Assembly: GCA_030068075.1 (NCBI GenBank)
Contig: CM057839.1
Location: 47,272,960 to 47,336,959, forward strand
Reading direction: 5' to 3'
Length of the DNA stretch: 64,000 bases
Origin: Paguma larvata
Lineage: Eukaryota > Chordata > Mammalia > Carnivora > Viverridae
In this document: one piece after another, positions 47,901-59,070 of the stretch
Layout of the letters: every line of letters begins with the position of its first letter
Numbering within the stretch: the first letter of the stretch is position 1
The notes under the pieces: model-generated
Database searches by the model: none
What the model was told of the DNA's origin: nothing
The model's input: the letters and a program-made list of their open reading frames with translations, nothing else
Made by a program: the position numbers and the translations under genes

Positions 47901-48077
47901 AAAAAAAATAATGTTTATTTATTTTTAGGAGAGAAAGAGACACAGTGCAAGAGGGGAGGAACAAAGAGAAAGAGGGATACACACAATCTCCAGGCTTTTA
48001 GCTGTCAGCACAGAGCCCAGGAGATTGTGATCTGAGCCAAAGTTAGACACTTAACCTACTGAGCCACCCAGCACCCT
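47901..48077 (-). mobile_element. CanSINE, antisense, internally shortened
   Basis: aatgtttatttatttttagg, tagctgtcagcacagagccc, then directly ggagattgtgatctgagcc (part of the body missing) and gagccacccagcaccc. gaaaaattaatagaa (47883) and gaaaatttatagaa (48078) look like the duplicated target. It is the only SINE between 37.9 and 55.3 kb. Confidence 0.93.
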
Positions 48078-48873
48078 GAAAATTTATAGAAGTTTTAAAC
48101 ATGATAAACGGGTATGAGAAGACTGAAAAGGCAAAAACAGAAGAGTGAGGTTATACAGGAATAGAAAGTGGCACTAGCTACCACATTTAGAGCTGAGGGT
48201 AGAAAGGTGAGATTTAGGAATTAAATAGTACTAAGTAGGGTGACAAAATTATCCCTATAGAGCTTAGATTCAGATCTCTAAATAAGTGTTGATGCTGGGC
48301 CATTACTGGTAATTCAAGGTCTTGGAAAAAGGGACTCTGATATCTGAATAAAGAACATTTTCCAACTATTGCTAGAGCCTTAGAAACTCTGAAAACTCTA
48401 ATAAAGCTAGAACTTATTTCATCAGGAAGGAAATACTAGCCTACTGAGACATGAACTAGAAATGAATTGCAGGTGAGCTACAACTCTTCTCCCAAATGAT
48501 GAGGAGTAATCCTCCCAGTGAGCAGAATAATAAGCAATACACTTGGTTATCTACTCCATATAGAGGGAGAATTTCCCTCAAGTGGGATATTCACTAATTC
48601 TTTGGAAGTGGTAAATGCTGGGGCAAGTTTTCTGGGTTGAAATAAAAAGATTAGGAGTTTGGGTGGTGAGGTGTGTAGATGACCCATAGGGACCCAAATA
48701 ATTAGAACATTTACACTGGAGATGATGCATCAAAAGGATGCTCTCAACAACTAAGTGGTTAGGTGAATATCACCGTTTATCTCTAGTCAATCCTAGTGCT
48801 TTGTAATCCCCTCAATAGAAAATCTATAGTGGCAGGAATAAAGGTTATTCACATAACCAACTGCATAGATTCT
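48078..48873. other. Unassigned stretch downstream of a decayed minus-strand frame
   Basis: On the minus strand one frame between about 48870 and 48430 has only four stops, with a run of about 65 open codons (roughly 48575-48770), which may continue the reading frame described at 48874-49455. No family was recognised. Confidence 0.25.
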
Positions 48874-49455
48874 CTACCTACTGCCAGTGCTGTGTGTATG
48901 AAACTTTCCAGAAACATAGATCAACACTGATCCTTTAGTACCATTGCTTGCATATACTGGCCGATTATCTTGTGACAAGGCAATTATACTTAATTTTTCC
49001 ATCTGAATGAATCCATGCATATTCCATATATGAATATGCATTCTTATCCAAAATTCTTTGGCCAGCACAATCATCCGAAGACTTACAGAGAGCTTTTTCC
49101 ATATATATGTTATCTCCCACAATGCTGTTTCAGGCAAAGGATCTAGTCTATAGCCAAAAGATGAACACAGTTGGTTGATGACCGTGAAAAGTATTGATTT
49201 TGCCATATCCTTCCCCATTTATCAGAAGCCAGCCTGACAAAATTTGGGAGTAATCTGTGCGTGATTCAGCTTAGACTCTGGCTCAATGTTACCGATATGC
49301 AAAAATGGGGCAATGTCTCCAGGCTGTGATAAATTACACAGTTGTCCCCACCAGCTAGAATACATCGATCCAGGAAACAAAATGTAAAAGTAGGAGAGGC
49401 ACCTCTCACCATCCCTCTTAGTAAACCATTTGAAAATGGAAGCTTCTAGTCCAAA
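48874..49455 (-). pseudogene. Possible decayed coding remnant, family unknown
   Basis: On the minus strand one frame runs from 49455 to a stop at 48874 with only two adjacent stops (49219-49224), about 194 codons in all. The lower part alone is 114 codons from an ATG at 49218. Its composition (Trp, Cys, Pro, Gln, His; for example W-W-G-Q-L-C and S-Q-D-N-R-P-V-Y) is more protein-like than chance AT-rich ORFs. A hydrophobic stretch of about 17 residues can be read from 49742-49797 in the same strand. It could be old endogenous-retrovirus, other mobile-element or gene-derived sequence, and no domain was identified. Confidence 0.3.
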
Positions 49456-50000
49456 TTATTCTAGTTTCTCTCTGATTAGAGATCCTGGTTCTAAGAGGAG
49501 ATTATTTCCTTGAGGAGAATCAGAAAGGTTTTACTGAATATGAAGCTATGACTGCTATCCATCCACTTGAGTGTACTCGGGTCAGTAAAAAGCAAGCATA
49601 TAAAAGAATTACTGTACTTGAAGTAATGATCATAATTTCCACGAGAAATGAGGATTGCTGCTACATGAGGCTTGAGGGGCACAAGGAGGAATATGATTGG
49701 ACCTCACAGGTTTCCCAGAGCTGATTCTTAGTACCTACTTGCATGATGATACCTATCAAAAAAACAATTGCAGCAATCACAATCCAATAAACACAGTGCT
49801 GCTAAAGGCTCAGACCCCTCAAAGGTGACATTTGGTTAACACCAGCAGGCAAACAAATCCAATCAACCGAAGTGCTCACCATGGGTGAAAGAAATTTAGA
49901 GTGGTTTCTCAATAAGGAGAAGGATAAATACCAGTCGAAGCCTCTGGAGCAACTTTGACAGTAACTAGTTTTACCAAACTTTGTACCTTAAGCATTTTAG
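49456..50000. other. Unassigned stretch upstream of the minus-strand remnant
   Basis: Includes a 63-codon minus ORF (49491-49682) and, at 49742-49797, a hydrophobic minus-strand reading. No gene or repeat name assigned. Confidence 0.25.
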
Positions 50001-52365
50001 GACATGCTATATTCCATGATCTTGAAGACTTTGAATGATCAGACTAGTCACTCCCTCCTTATTGAAAAAAATGAGGGATTTTATATACATACATGCATAC
50101 ACATACTATGAGTGGATATGAGTGGTACAAGGGAAAGAATGTGTTAAAGAAATTTTATGAGCTTCTTAAATTCACCTAGAGTCATGTGTCTTGAGCCCCA
50201 AGCTTCTTATACTCACTACTCCTTGAGAACTGCTATCTCTTCTATCAGTATCTACCAGCTTGCCTGCATTGTCTCAAGGTAAGTGCTAAAATTAAATTGT
50301 CCTAATTTTACATAATACTGCTAACATATAATTAAATGTGGACATATGCATTTACAGTTAATTCAAGTACTTAGATGGAATACATATATTTATTATAAGA
50401 AATGCTAATAAAAGTATAAATGAATGTATAAGCCTAATGATAGAGATTTTATATATAAAACAATTTCAATCTATACTGAATAGTCTAGTGCATAAGCATT
50501 TTTCACACTAAACAAAATAATTCTTAAGAACCACAATTAGTATTTAGCTACTTAATTTCTTTCAAGTCAGGAATCTTATAAGAAAAATATAGTTCTTTCT
50601 TTTTTCTTCTTGCAAAATTATCAAAAAATATCTCGTTCTAGGACAGGCCACAACTGAATATGAGCATCGACCTAGAACTGAAAATATACTGTACCATAAT
50701 AATAATCTACGGTAAGAGCAAGATTAATCTAACATTTAGCATTTATGAGACATTATTGTTCCTGTACTATAATGTCAAAAATTCAGGTATTTCTACCAAA
50801 GTTTTCATTAGGTTTAAAGTAAAATTTCACATTTGCACAAGTATTTCTCCATGATGATGAATTGAAGTCTCAGATGAATACAAATTTTTATCCCTTGGGC
50901 ATTTGGGTTTTGGTCCAAATGTTTATTCAGTATACCTCTACTTTATCATATCCTGGCACAGTGTCTAATCCCTAAAAAACACGAGATAAGTATTTGTGAA
51001 ATTAATTAATAAGGAAAAAGTCCAAATATTATGTGTGCTACCTTCTAATTCTATCACTCATTGCTGATTGCAGCCTTTAAATTACACTAAATTAAGAAAT
51101 TAATTGCAACAACTCTATTGTTCCTATCCCAAAATTATTGCAGTGGATTCCCGGGATCTTTCCATCTTTTTCCTATAATGGTTTTTCTAAGTGTTAAGTA
51201 ATACACGTAAACATTAAAAAAAATTCTCATGCAAATGCACAACTCTGATATGTCACTTTCTGTGGGTCTAAAACTGCTAACATATACTAACACTGATTTT
51301 GCTATTATTCTTATAACAACAACAACAAAAAAAAAACTTTTGTTAACCCCTGATGTCATTGTGATCATCCACATATATAGGACTCTAGAATCTTCATTGA
51401 TCTCTTAGGATTCTTAAACCTTAGACTTGAATCCATAAACCTTAAAAAGAGTAACTGTTTAACCTCGAACTGCAATTTAAAGCAAGGCAGATGAAAATCA
51501 GAAAGTAAATAGTACAATTTGAGAAAGAAAACCCTGGCTGGCCATTATCTGCCCCTCAGCAAGAGCCATAAACCAATCATGTGTCAGACATAAGCGCCTG
51601 GGAGAACTCAAACTTAGTACATCATTGACTGTTTTAACTAGCAGTAATCTTTCCACACCAAGGGGAACATTCACTCAATGCCCTGTCTCAGATACGCTGG
51701 AAAAGTACGGTACATTTAAAACTTGCACTGTGGCTATTAACATAACACAGTTTTAGTTCAGCCAAATTAAATGCATTGATTCTCTTGTATCCAAGATATT
51801 TGCCCTTATGTGGATATAATTTTACATTTTTCATATGTATGCACCTGTTAATACACACTGAGATTTTCTGTTACAACTTAAAAAAATAGAAGAAAAACCC
51901 TTTTTATATATTGTGAAACAGAGTTAGGAGGCAGGGCAAAAAAGGGAAGATACTCGGATTTTCAGAACGCATAATGTCCTTCCTTGAGCATTCAAAGAAT
52001 AACAATGAAAAAAAAGTAATAGTATCCTACAGTTAAAAGCATGATTTCAATCCTGTTTTGTTGGTTGTCTGCCTATGAAACAGAATAATGTATTTCATAT
52101 TTTAATAAAGTTTTAACAGACGGATATCACAAATTACTATCAGCAATTTGGAAAACTAGGTATCTTTTTTAAATCTAACAGATCATGTTATAACCCTTGT
52201 CATTTTACTAAGATTCAGATTGTGTATAAAAATACTCTTGATTCTCCTTGAAAGCACAGTTATATTCAAACAGTAACCAGCTTATTCTGGTATTTCAAAA
52301 TAAAACTACTATTAATATTCATAATAATATACATAATAACACATTTTGAAAGTTATTCAGGGCTC
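50001..52365. other. AT-rich non-coding stretch, possibly single-copy
   Basis: No repeat recognised. A short GC-richer patch at about 51535-51720 lacks any known motif. Confidence 0.45.
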
Positions 52366-52369
52366 TATT

Positions 52370-52500
52370 CTAACTCATTTAACTAATTTAATGCTCATTT
52401 GGAGATGAGCTATATAATATCCCCAAGGTCACAATCATTCACTCAATTATTTTTTCATCAATATTTATTATCTCCTATGTGCTAAGGGTACAAGTGTTAC
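52370..52500 (-). repeat. Probable MIR/L2, antisense
   Basis: 'aactaatttaatgctcatttgg', atataatatccccaaggtcac and caatatttattatctcctatg-type words resemble inverted MIR and L2 segments, in scrambled order. Perhaps two short fragments. Confidence 0.4.
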
Positions 52501-55296
52501 CAGATAAAATTACCGTGTTTCTGGAGATTACAATTCTCTGGCTTCTTCTATGAAACGCTTAAGAAACAGTAATAAAAAAAAAGAAACAGTAATAATATTA
52601 TCTTTCTGTGTTCTCCTTGAAAAGTATACACTCAGTACTCATAAACATTTACCTTATATTCTCAGAGAGAGAACAAACTCTCCATGCCAAAACTCCAGTG
52701 TTGTAAATTTGTTTATGTTTGTAAAATATCTTCTTAACTGCACTCTGAGTCAAAAAAGATTATGAAAATTGTAGAGTCTAACTACACTGATTCTGAACAC
52801 ATTAGCATCAAATGGATCTCAATTTTTACTTCCTATGTGTAATAAAATAATCTTCTCTAGCCTAAGGCATAGTTTAAAGAAAACATTAAAATCTCCACTT
52901 AAATCCGTGATGAGAAAAAAAAAAAAGAGAGGTTTCATATAAAAAGGAAAAAAAAAAAAAAGAAAGAAAATACTGTGAGTCCAAGAGAGGTGATTAAGAT
53001 GACTATTATCAAGATGTTTTAGATTTTGAATTCAGATATCCACACATGCATTATCTACCATCCTATAAACCTCCAATTGCTCACTTATCTGAACTTGAAA
53101 TCAGACCCCTAAAATGGAATCTTTATACAAGATGCAATATCTCAAGCATCGAAAAGTGGTGATGGGGTTTTTACAATAAAGCTCGAGTTACTATAATCCC
53201 GAGGCGGTAGGGCTAAAAAAGTAGGCAGGAAAAAAGGACACACTGTCTCTAGGACATCGGAGATTAGTGCATTTTTATATTATATTTCATCAAAATAAAT
53301 GCAAACAGTCTTTTAAAACATGACATTTTATCCAGACTTAAGCTTGCATCAAGCTTGAAATAATACGTATTACCTCATAGTATTGAATTATGTTACTCAA
53401 AGTTTCCTTAGAGATTACCTAAATTATCTCTGTCTCCAAGCAAAATAGAATATTTCATCAAGAGATAAAAGGAAACCATATGTTAAAATCCATGGGCAAG
53501 AAGTTTCCACTTTCTGACTCATTATCGGTGTTTAAAGCCTATTAGGATTCGGGATCTTGTCATTCTTTGAGGCTCCCTCTGACTGTGACAGGTCTGGGAT
53601 CATTTAAGTAAAGTAAGTACTTCAGAGGTTCTACACTTTCTCACTAAACCAAAGAGAAAGAGCATTGGGGATGCGGGTGCCCCTTGTTTGAGGTGACCCC
53701 TTCTCATTCCTCATTCCCTTTCCACTTTTTTGAAAGTCTCAGTAAGTAATATTGAAGCAGTCATCATGAAAGGGGAGTCTGATTTCCTCGACTCCTGCAT
53801 TACCAGATTCCCAGGAGCCCCACCACCGCTCTCAGGACTTTATTGTAGGGTGCTTAGATTCAACCCAAAGCTACACAGTATAAAGAGAGGTGGCCAATCT
53901 TCCTTGAGGATTGATTAGGGAGATTATTTAAATGTGCAAATACAGGACTTTTCCATAGAAATTCTTATTCAGTTGATCTTGGGAGTGGACAAGCACTGGC
54001 ATTTTTGTAACATGCTCTAGATCATTCTGATGCATTGTCAAGGTCAAGTTACAACCAGCCTGAGCCTCATGCTCCGTAAGGAGATGTTTGCTGTATTGCT
54101 TATACTGATCGTGTGAAGATCAAATAATATAATGCATGCAAAAATGTATTTAGCCCATCATACAATTTCAACATGCTGTTCTCTATAGTAGGGAATGGTA
54201 TTTTCATGCTTGTTAGCACGATCAAACGTTTTAGGGCCCAGTTGCCTACTGTTTGTTCACTTCCAGTCAAAACGCATTTACTACATATTTTTTAGTCTCT
54301 CCTTTATATTGTATTCAAGACTATTTTATAAAGGCAATGAAAAGATCGTCTATTTTGCCTAAATTAGCCAAGCAAGTAAATAGACACTAAAACAAAACAA
54401 AACAAAACACAACAAAAGCAAACTTGATGATCCTTCAGTTCAATTGGCAAAATCTGTTACTATGTTTCTATCATGAAGACAAGATTTAAACAGGCTATTT
54501 CAAACACCCAGAGCCGATTCTTAAACAAGCGTGCAATTAAAGCCTATGCCAACTGCTCGTGTACGACTTTAGAATTTTCTTATTACATGCCCTTTATAAA
54601 GCCTCAACAATGAAGTAATTCAAATATTACAGAAATTCAGATAGAAAGAATACATGAAACTGAGGAGTTTCCATTTTGGCGCATTATATTTAATAAGGTA
54701 GTTAAGTCCATAAACCTGATATGGCAAATTAGTTCCAACTGGCTCCTCTGGATTCTGAAGTGAGAGCAAATCCAAGTATGTGATAATGACATGAAAAAAC
54801 ACAATGAGGACATCTCACGGCAGAGGCAACAAGCAGTGGCTGCAGCTTCCTAGTTATGCCCTATTAAAGGACACAGACATTTTTGTTCAAAAATGTTCAG
54901 CTCATTTAGCACAGGGAAAAGAACTCTGATAACAATCCAATGACATTGCTTTCCATAGAGTAGATTTTGAGGCTATGGCTTTTTTTTTTTTTTTTAAAGC
55001 AAAGCCACCTTAAATGATGAGGGGAAAAGGAAGATAATGCTTTTTCTTCATTCCAGTTTCTCAGTGGTCAAACACTACCGGATGTTCCAACTGAGCACAC
55101 TTCAGGGAGATGGGAAATTTTGAAGACATCATCTCATTTAAAGCAATGGTGGAGGAAAAATGTACCTTCACTCTTGCCACACACACAAAAAATATTTTTT
55201 TTTAAAGTGGAGATATTTAATTAGTAAGATTGGCTTAACAGTAAATATTTTGGCAAATATTAGTCTGTGTTGCCATCAAGATTGAATTTTTTTCTT
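52501..55296. other. AT-rich non-coding stretch
   Basis: A-rich runs at 52915-52927 and 52949-52970, an (AAAAC)n run at 54391-54412 and a T run at 54981-54996. No gene or named repeat recognised. The ORFs 53730-53918 and 54620-54802 have no features. Confidence 0.45.
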
Positions 55297-55309
55297 TGTC
55301 TACATTTTT

Positions 55310-55534
55310 TTTTATTTTTTATTTTTTTAACGTTTATTTATTCTTAAGAGACATAGACACAGAGCGTGAACAGGAGAAGGGCAGAGAGAGAGGGAGATAC
55401 AGAATCTGAAGCAGGCTCAGGCTCTGATGAGCCGTCAGGACGGAGTCCGATGTGGGGCTCGAACTCACAGGCCGTGAGATCATGACCTGAGCTGAAGTCA
55501 GCCGCTTAACCAACTGAGCCACCCAAGTGCCCCA
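55310..55534 (-). mobile_element. CanSINE, antisense, with TSD
   Basis: Inverted copy starting aacgtttatttattctt and ending gccacccaagtgcccc. tgtctacatttt at 55297 and again at 55535 is the duplicated target. Confidence 0.96.
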
Positions 55535-55551
55535 TGTCTACATTTTAAAAT

Positions 55552-55582
55552 CGTTTTATAGTTTATTTATTTATTTTGAGAG

Positions 55583-55625
<43 letters not shown>

Positions 55626-55770
55626 ACAAGCTGGGGGAGGGGCAGAGAGAAGGAGAGACAGAATCCCAAGCAGGCTCTATGCCATCAGCACAGAACCCGA
55701 TGTGGGGCTCAAACCCACACCCTGAGATCAAGAGTCAGATGCTTAATCAACTATGCCACCCAGGTGCCCC
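55552..55770 (-). mobile_element. CanSINE, antisense, with long GA run
   Basis: Starts 18 bp after the previous SINE, in the same orientation. tatttatttattttgagag, an expanded (GA)n at 55587-55624, ctatgccatcagcacagaac and the end ctatgccacccaggtgcccc. Confidence 0.95.
55587..55624. repeat. (GA)n microsatellite
   Basis: About 19 GA units derived from the purine segment of the surrounding SINE. The R-E-R-E ORF at 55527-55793 is its artefact. Confidence 0.97.
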
Positions 55771-56274
55771 TCTTTCTCTATATTTTTGACTGAGCCAACT
55801 GCTCAAAATAAAAGAAGGGATAGTCAGAAAAAGCTAGAATACAAATTTGTGCAGCACATTTTAATCTTAAAATTTCCAGGCAGAATTCTCTTACAAGGAG
55901 TCAACCTTACTTTGCCCTACTACAGTCTTCATCTTTTCTAAGTCAGCAACGGCAATATCTTGTATTCAAATTTCCACACGTTCCTGCCATGCCTCTATAC
56001 ACTGCCCTTCTGCATCCTTACGTCACTCTCTTCAACCCACTGTATGTCTACACTTTTAGGTACAAGTTTTTTCCTTTCTCTCCCTTCACTAATAGAGTTT
56101 CACCTGTCGCCATTTATGTTTTCTATGTAAATAAGTGACACAACTTCATTTCTGAGCTTGAATATTAAAAGCGTTTAAACTGTATTTATATAATCTTCTT
56201 AGAACAGTAGTGGCAAATATTATGTCACTGCCATATTTAATAATAACAATGACAAACAATATTTTCTATACTAG
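55771..56274. other. Non-coding stretch, nothing recognised
   Basis: No element identified. Confidence 0.4.
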
Positions 56275-56410
56275 TCATCCTTCTTAAGTGCTTAACGAGT
56301 AAACTAATTTAATCCTGACTCCCATGGGAAGAGAGGCACAATTGTCCGTTTCTGAGCCTGGTTTCAAACCTAGGCGTCCTGACTGGAGAGCCAAGGATCA
56401 TTCCACTTCC
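56275..56410 (-). repeat. MIR SINE, antisense, internally deleted
   Basis: taagtgcttaacgagtaaac, taatttaatcctgactccca and 'gagcctggtttcaaacctagg' correspond to inverted MIR segments (aagcgctttac, tttaatcctcac, agctggga.ttcgaacccagg). Confidence 0.65.
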
Positions 56411-56599
56411 ACGGGGACCCTCAACTACCTTAATCCATTTAAACCTTCACCAGGAACAAACATTACAGGAAAAAACTGTCATTGAAAGAATACTTCTCAA
56501 TCCAAGCAAATTCCAAACCTGAATACTTGATTTAATCATGTGAAATAAACACATCAGTTGAAATTAACACATTACTGGGCATTTATTTAATATATTTTT

Positions 56600-56805
56600 T
56601 TAATGTTTTTAATGTTTATCTTTGAGACAGAGACAGAGCATGAGCGGGGGAGGGTCAGAGAGAGAGGGAGACACAGAATGTGAAGCAGGCTCCAGGCTCT
56701 GAGCTGTCAGCACAGAGCCCGACGCGGGGCTTGAACTCACAGACCGCGAGATCATGACCTGAGCCGAAGTCGGGCGCTCAACCGACTGAGCCACCCAGGC
56801 GCCCC
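56600..56805 (-). mobile_element. Young full-length CanSINE, antisense
   Basis: The body is close to what I recall as the felid consensus, with intact gcacagagcccgacgcggg, gaccgcgagatcatgacc and 'ccgactgagccacccaggcg' and several CpGs preserved. The target copy atttatttaatatttt at about 56581 and 56806 flanks it. CpG retention argues for recent insertion. Confidence 0.97.
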
Positions 56806-56822
56806 ATTTATTTAATATTTTT

Positions 56823-58067
56823 AACAACTCCAAAATAATGTGAAGTGTCCTGTGGAGTTTCATGTAGTAGGAGTATTCTTATTCAGGGTTTGTACTATTT
56901 CCAACATTAGCGACTAGTGTCTTTGGAAGAAAATAGACTCTGTCTCATTTGCCTTTTTCAAATATTTGGCATAATGCTTGACCTCCACGGAGAGAGAAAA
57001 AACTTTTCAAACTGAAAAAAAGCAAAAAAAAAAAAAGAAAAAAAAGAAGAAGAAGAAGCAAAAAACCCCCACCAAATGACAGTACAGATTATGGGAGAGA
57101 TATTCCCAAGATCAGAGCAAGAGGTAGGGTCATGACTGGTAACAAAGTTTGCAGTCTGTATTGTCCTTGGAACCAGCTTTATTAGCTTATTTCATCATTA
57201 AAGAAATAAAAAAAAATCTTCAACATATAACAGACTTGAGAGTCATATTCTTAACTTTTTACAAAGGATACTTTGACAATACATATACTAATCTCATAAC
57301 AAGTGATACTAACAGAAAAATACAATGTTTTGACATTCACAGATTAAACATTCAAAAAAGTTTCAAAGAAATCTCAGAAATGTCAGAAATAAAAGCAAAT
57401 TGTCTTTGCCTTATTAAAGAAGAAAGGGAAAGGAAAATAAATTCATTGAGAAGAATTTCACAAGCCTGGAGATGTCGGTGTATTTAGAGCACCCAAGAGA
57501 AAATATGAGGATGTCCCCAAGATCAACTACATTTCCTCACCTTAAATCACTGAGAACTATCACCCTCCTCTGAAGTGGAGTGTGTTTTTTACTACTCCAT
57601 ATCTGTCATGAATATTTTATACAACCAAGTGTTTACAGTTCATTGTTATAAATAATAAACAAACAAACCTGTTCATTAGCAACCAGGCTATTATTGTTAG
57701 TTATTATCTATTATTAGCCCAATTACCTTATCGTGTTTTGAAGAACACTGTTAAATAATATTAGTGATAACAAAAACCTTGCACACAAATCTTGTTGATG
57801 AGTAAAAACGCTTACTTCTGCTTTCTCTTTTTAAAGTTTTTGAGGTTTTAGTTTTGTAAACTTGACTATCACTCCTTCTCTACCCCTTGCCTCAATCAAT
57901 ATACTAAAATATAGTTGTTGAATATTTAATTTTTGCATCTGTTTCTATAAGGAGCATATTTTCTGGGAGAATGTGTTTAAACATGAATTCCTGGTCTAAT
58001 CAATGATCAGTCTTCAGGAAGAATCTCTACTTACGTCTGTTGTATGCAAGTCATTAAGAAATAACCA
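56823..58067. other. AT-rich non-coding stretch with A/GAA tract
   Basis: A run of A then GAA units lies at 57024-57060. The plus ORF 57149-57487 (112 codons) is Lys/Ile-rich, begins in unremarkable DNA and has no recognisable domain. No gene is called. Confidence 0.4.
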
Positions 58068-58217
58068 GGGGCACCTGGGTGGCTCAGTCAGTCAAGCATC
58101 TGACTCTTAACTTCAGCTCTGGTCATCATCTCACAGTTCATGAGCTGGAGCCTGCTTGGGATTCTCTCTCTCTGCCTCTCCCTCTCTCTGTCTCTCTCAA
58201 AATAAATAAATAAACCT
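58068..58217 (+). mobile_element. Internally deleted CanSINE
   Basis: ggggcacctgggtggctcag and 'cagctctggtcatcatctcac', then cttgggattctctctc directly (the middle body is absent), then aaaataaataaataaac. Its tail passes into the GAAA/GGAA tract. Confidence 0.93.
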
Positions 58218-58342
58218 GAAAGAAAGAAAGAAACAGAAAAAAAGGAAGGAAGGAAGGAAGGAAGGAAGGAAGGAAGGAAGGAATAAAGGAAGGAAGGAAG
58301 GAAGGAAGGAAAGAAGGGAGGGAGGAGGGAAGGAAGGAAGGA
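58216..58342. repeat. (GAAA)n/(GGAA)n tract
   Basis: About 20 GGAA units with AAAG and GGGA variants, immediately after a SINE A-tail from which it evidently grew. Minus-strand ORFs rich in Pro, Ser and Phe (58088-58378, 58197-58397) are artefacts. Confidence 0.96.
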
Positions 58343-58595
58343 CCAAACTGCTTTTCTCAAAAGATGAATTAAACTCACAAAATCCGTAAGAATTCATGGC
58401 CTGCCTCCGTGTGACTTCCTACCTAATAGAATACTTCTACCTAAGAGCCAAGAAAAAATGGCTGCCTCTCAAATCACCTTATACTCAATATAAGCCAAAT
58501 TTAATATGGCAAATATAATTCCATGACCAGCCTAAAATATTTTCCTGTAATCGAATGACTAAAACTGGCATCCAGACTTTAAAACAGCCTACTTT
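58343..58595. other. Non-coding spacer
   Basis: No element identified. Confidence 0.4.
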
Positions 58596-58610
58596 AAGAC
58601 TGCTCTGGGG

Positions 58611-58829
58611 GGGCGCCTGGGTGGCTCAGTTGGTTAAGCGTCCGACTTCGGCTCAGGTCATGATCTCACAGTCTGTGAGTTTGAGCCCCGTGTCAGGCTC
58701 TGTGCTGACAGTTCAGAGCCTGGAGCCTGCTTCATTCTGTGTCTCCTTCTCTCTCTCTGACCCTCCCCCACTCATGCTTTGTCTCTCCTGCTCTCAAAAA
58801 TAAATAAAAACATTAAAAAAAAAAAAAAA
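58611..58829 (+). mobile_element. CanSINE, first of a tandem pair
   Basis: gggcgcctgggtggctcag to an A-tail at 58814-58829, with an intact head. Preceded at 58596 and followed at 58830 by aagactgctctgggg, a perfect 15-bp duplication. Confidence 0.97.
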
Positions 58830-58844
58830 AAGACTGCTCTGGGG

Positions 58845-59053
58845 TGCTTGGGTGGCTCAGTTGGTAAGCTTCCGACTCAGGTCATGATCTTGCAGATTGT
58901 GAGTTCGAGCCCCACATTGGGCTCTGTGCTGACGGCTTGGAGCTTGGAGCCTGCTTCGGATTCTGTGTCTCCCTCTCTGTCTCTCCTCTGCTCGTGTTCT
59001 ATCTCTCCCTCTTTCTCAAAAATAAATAAACATTAAAAAAATAATAAAAAATA
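58845..59053 (+). mobile_element. CanSINE, second of a tandem pair
   Basis: tgcttgggtggctcagttgg to aaaaataaataaacatt and an A-rich tail. The same target word precedes it (58830-58844) and recurs at 59054-59070 with small changes (aagactgctccctgggg). So two SINEs occupy the same genomic target in the same orientation. Confidence 0.97.
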
Positions 59054-59070
59054 AAGACTGCTCCCTGGGG

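Noticed and set aside
57149..57487. 112-codon plus-strand ORF as a gene
   Set aside because: Lys/Ile/Asn-rich composition expected from AT-rich DNA, no domain, no splice or polyadenylation context.
58596..59070. CRISPR-like repeat-spacer arrangement (three copies of a 15-bp word with about 210-bp intervals)
   Set aside because: The repeats are SINE target-site duplications and the intervals are SINEs; the genome is mammalian.
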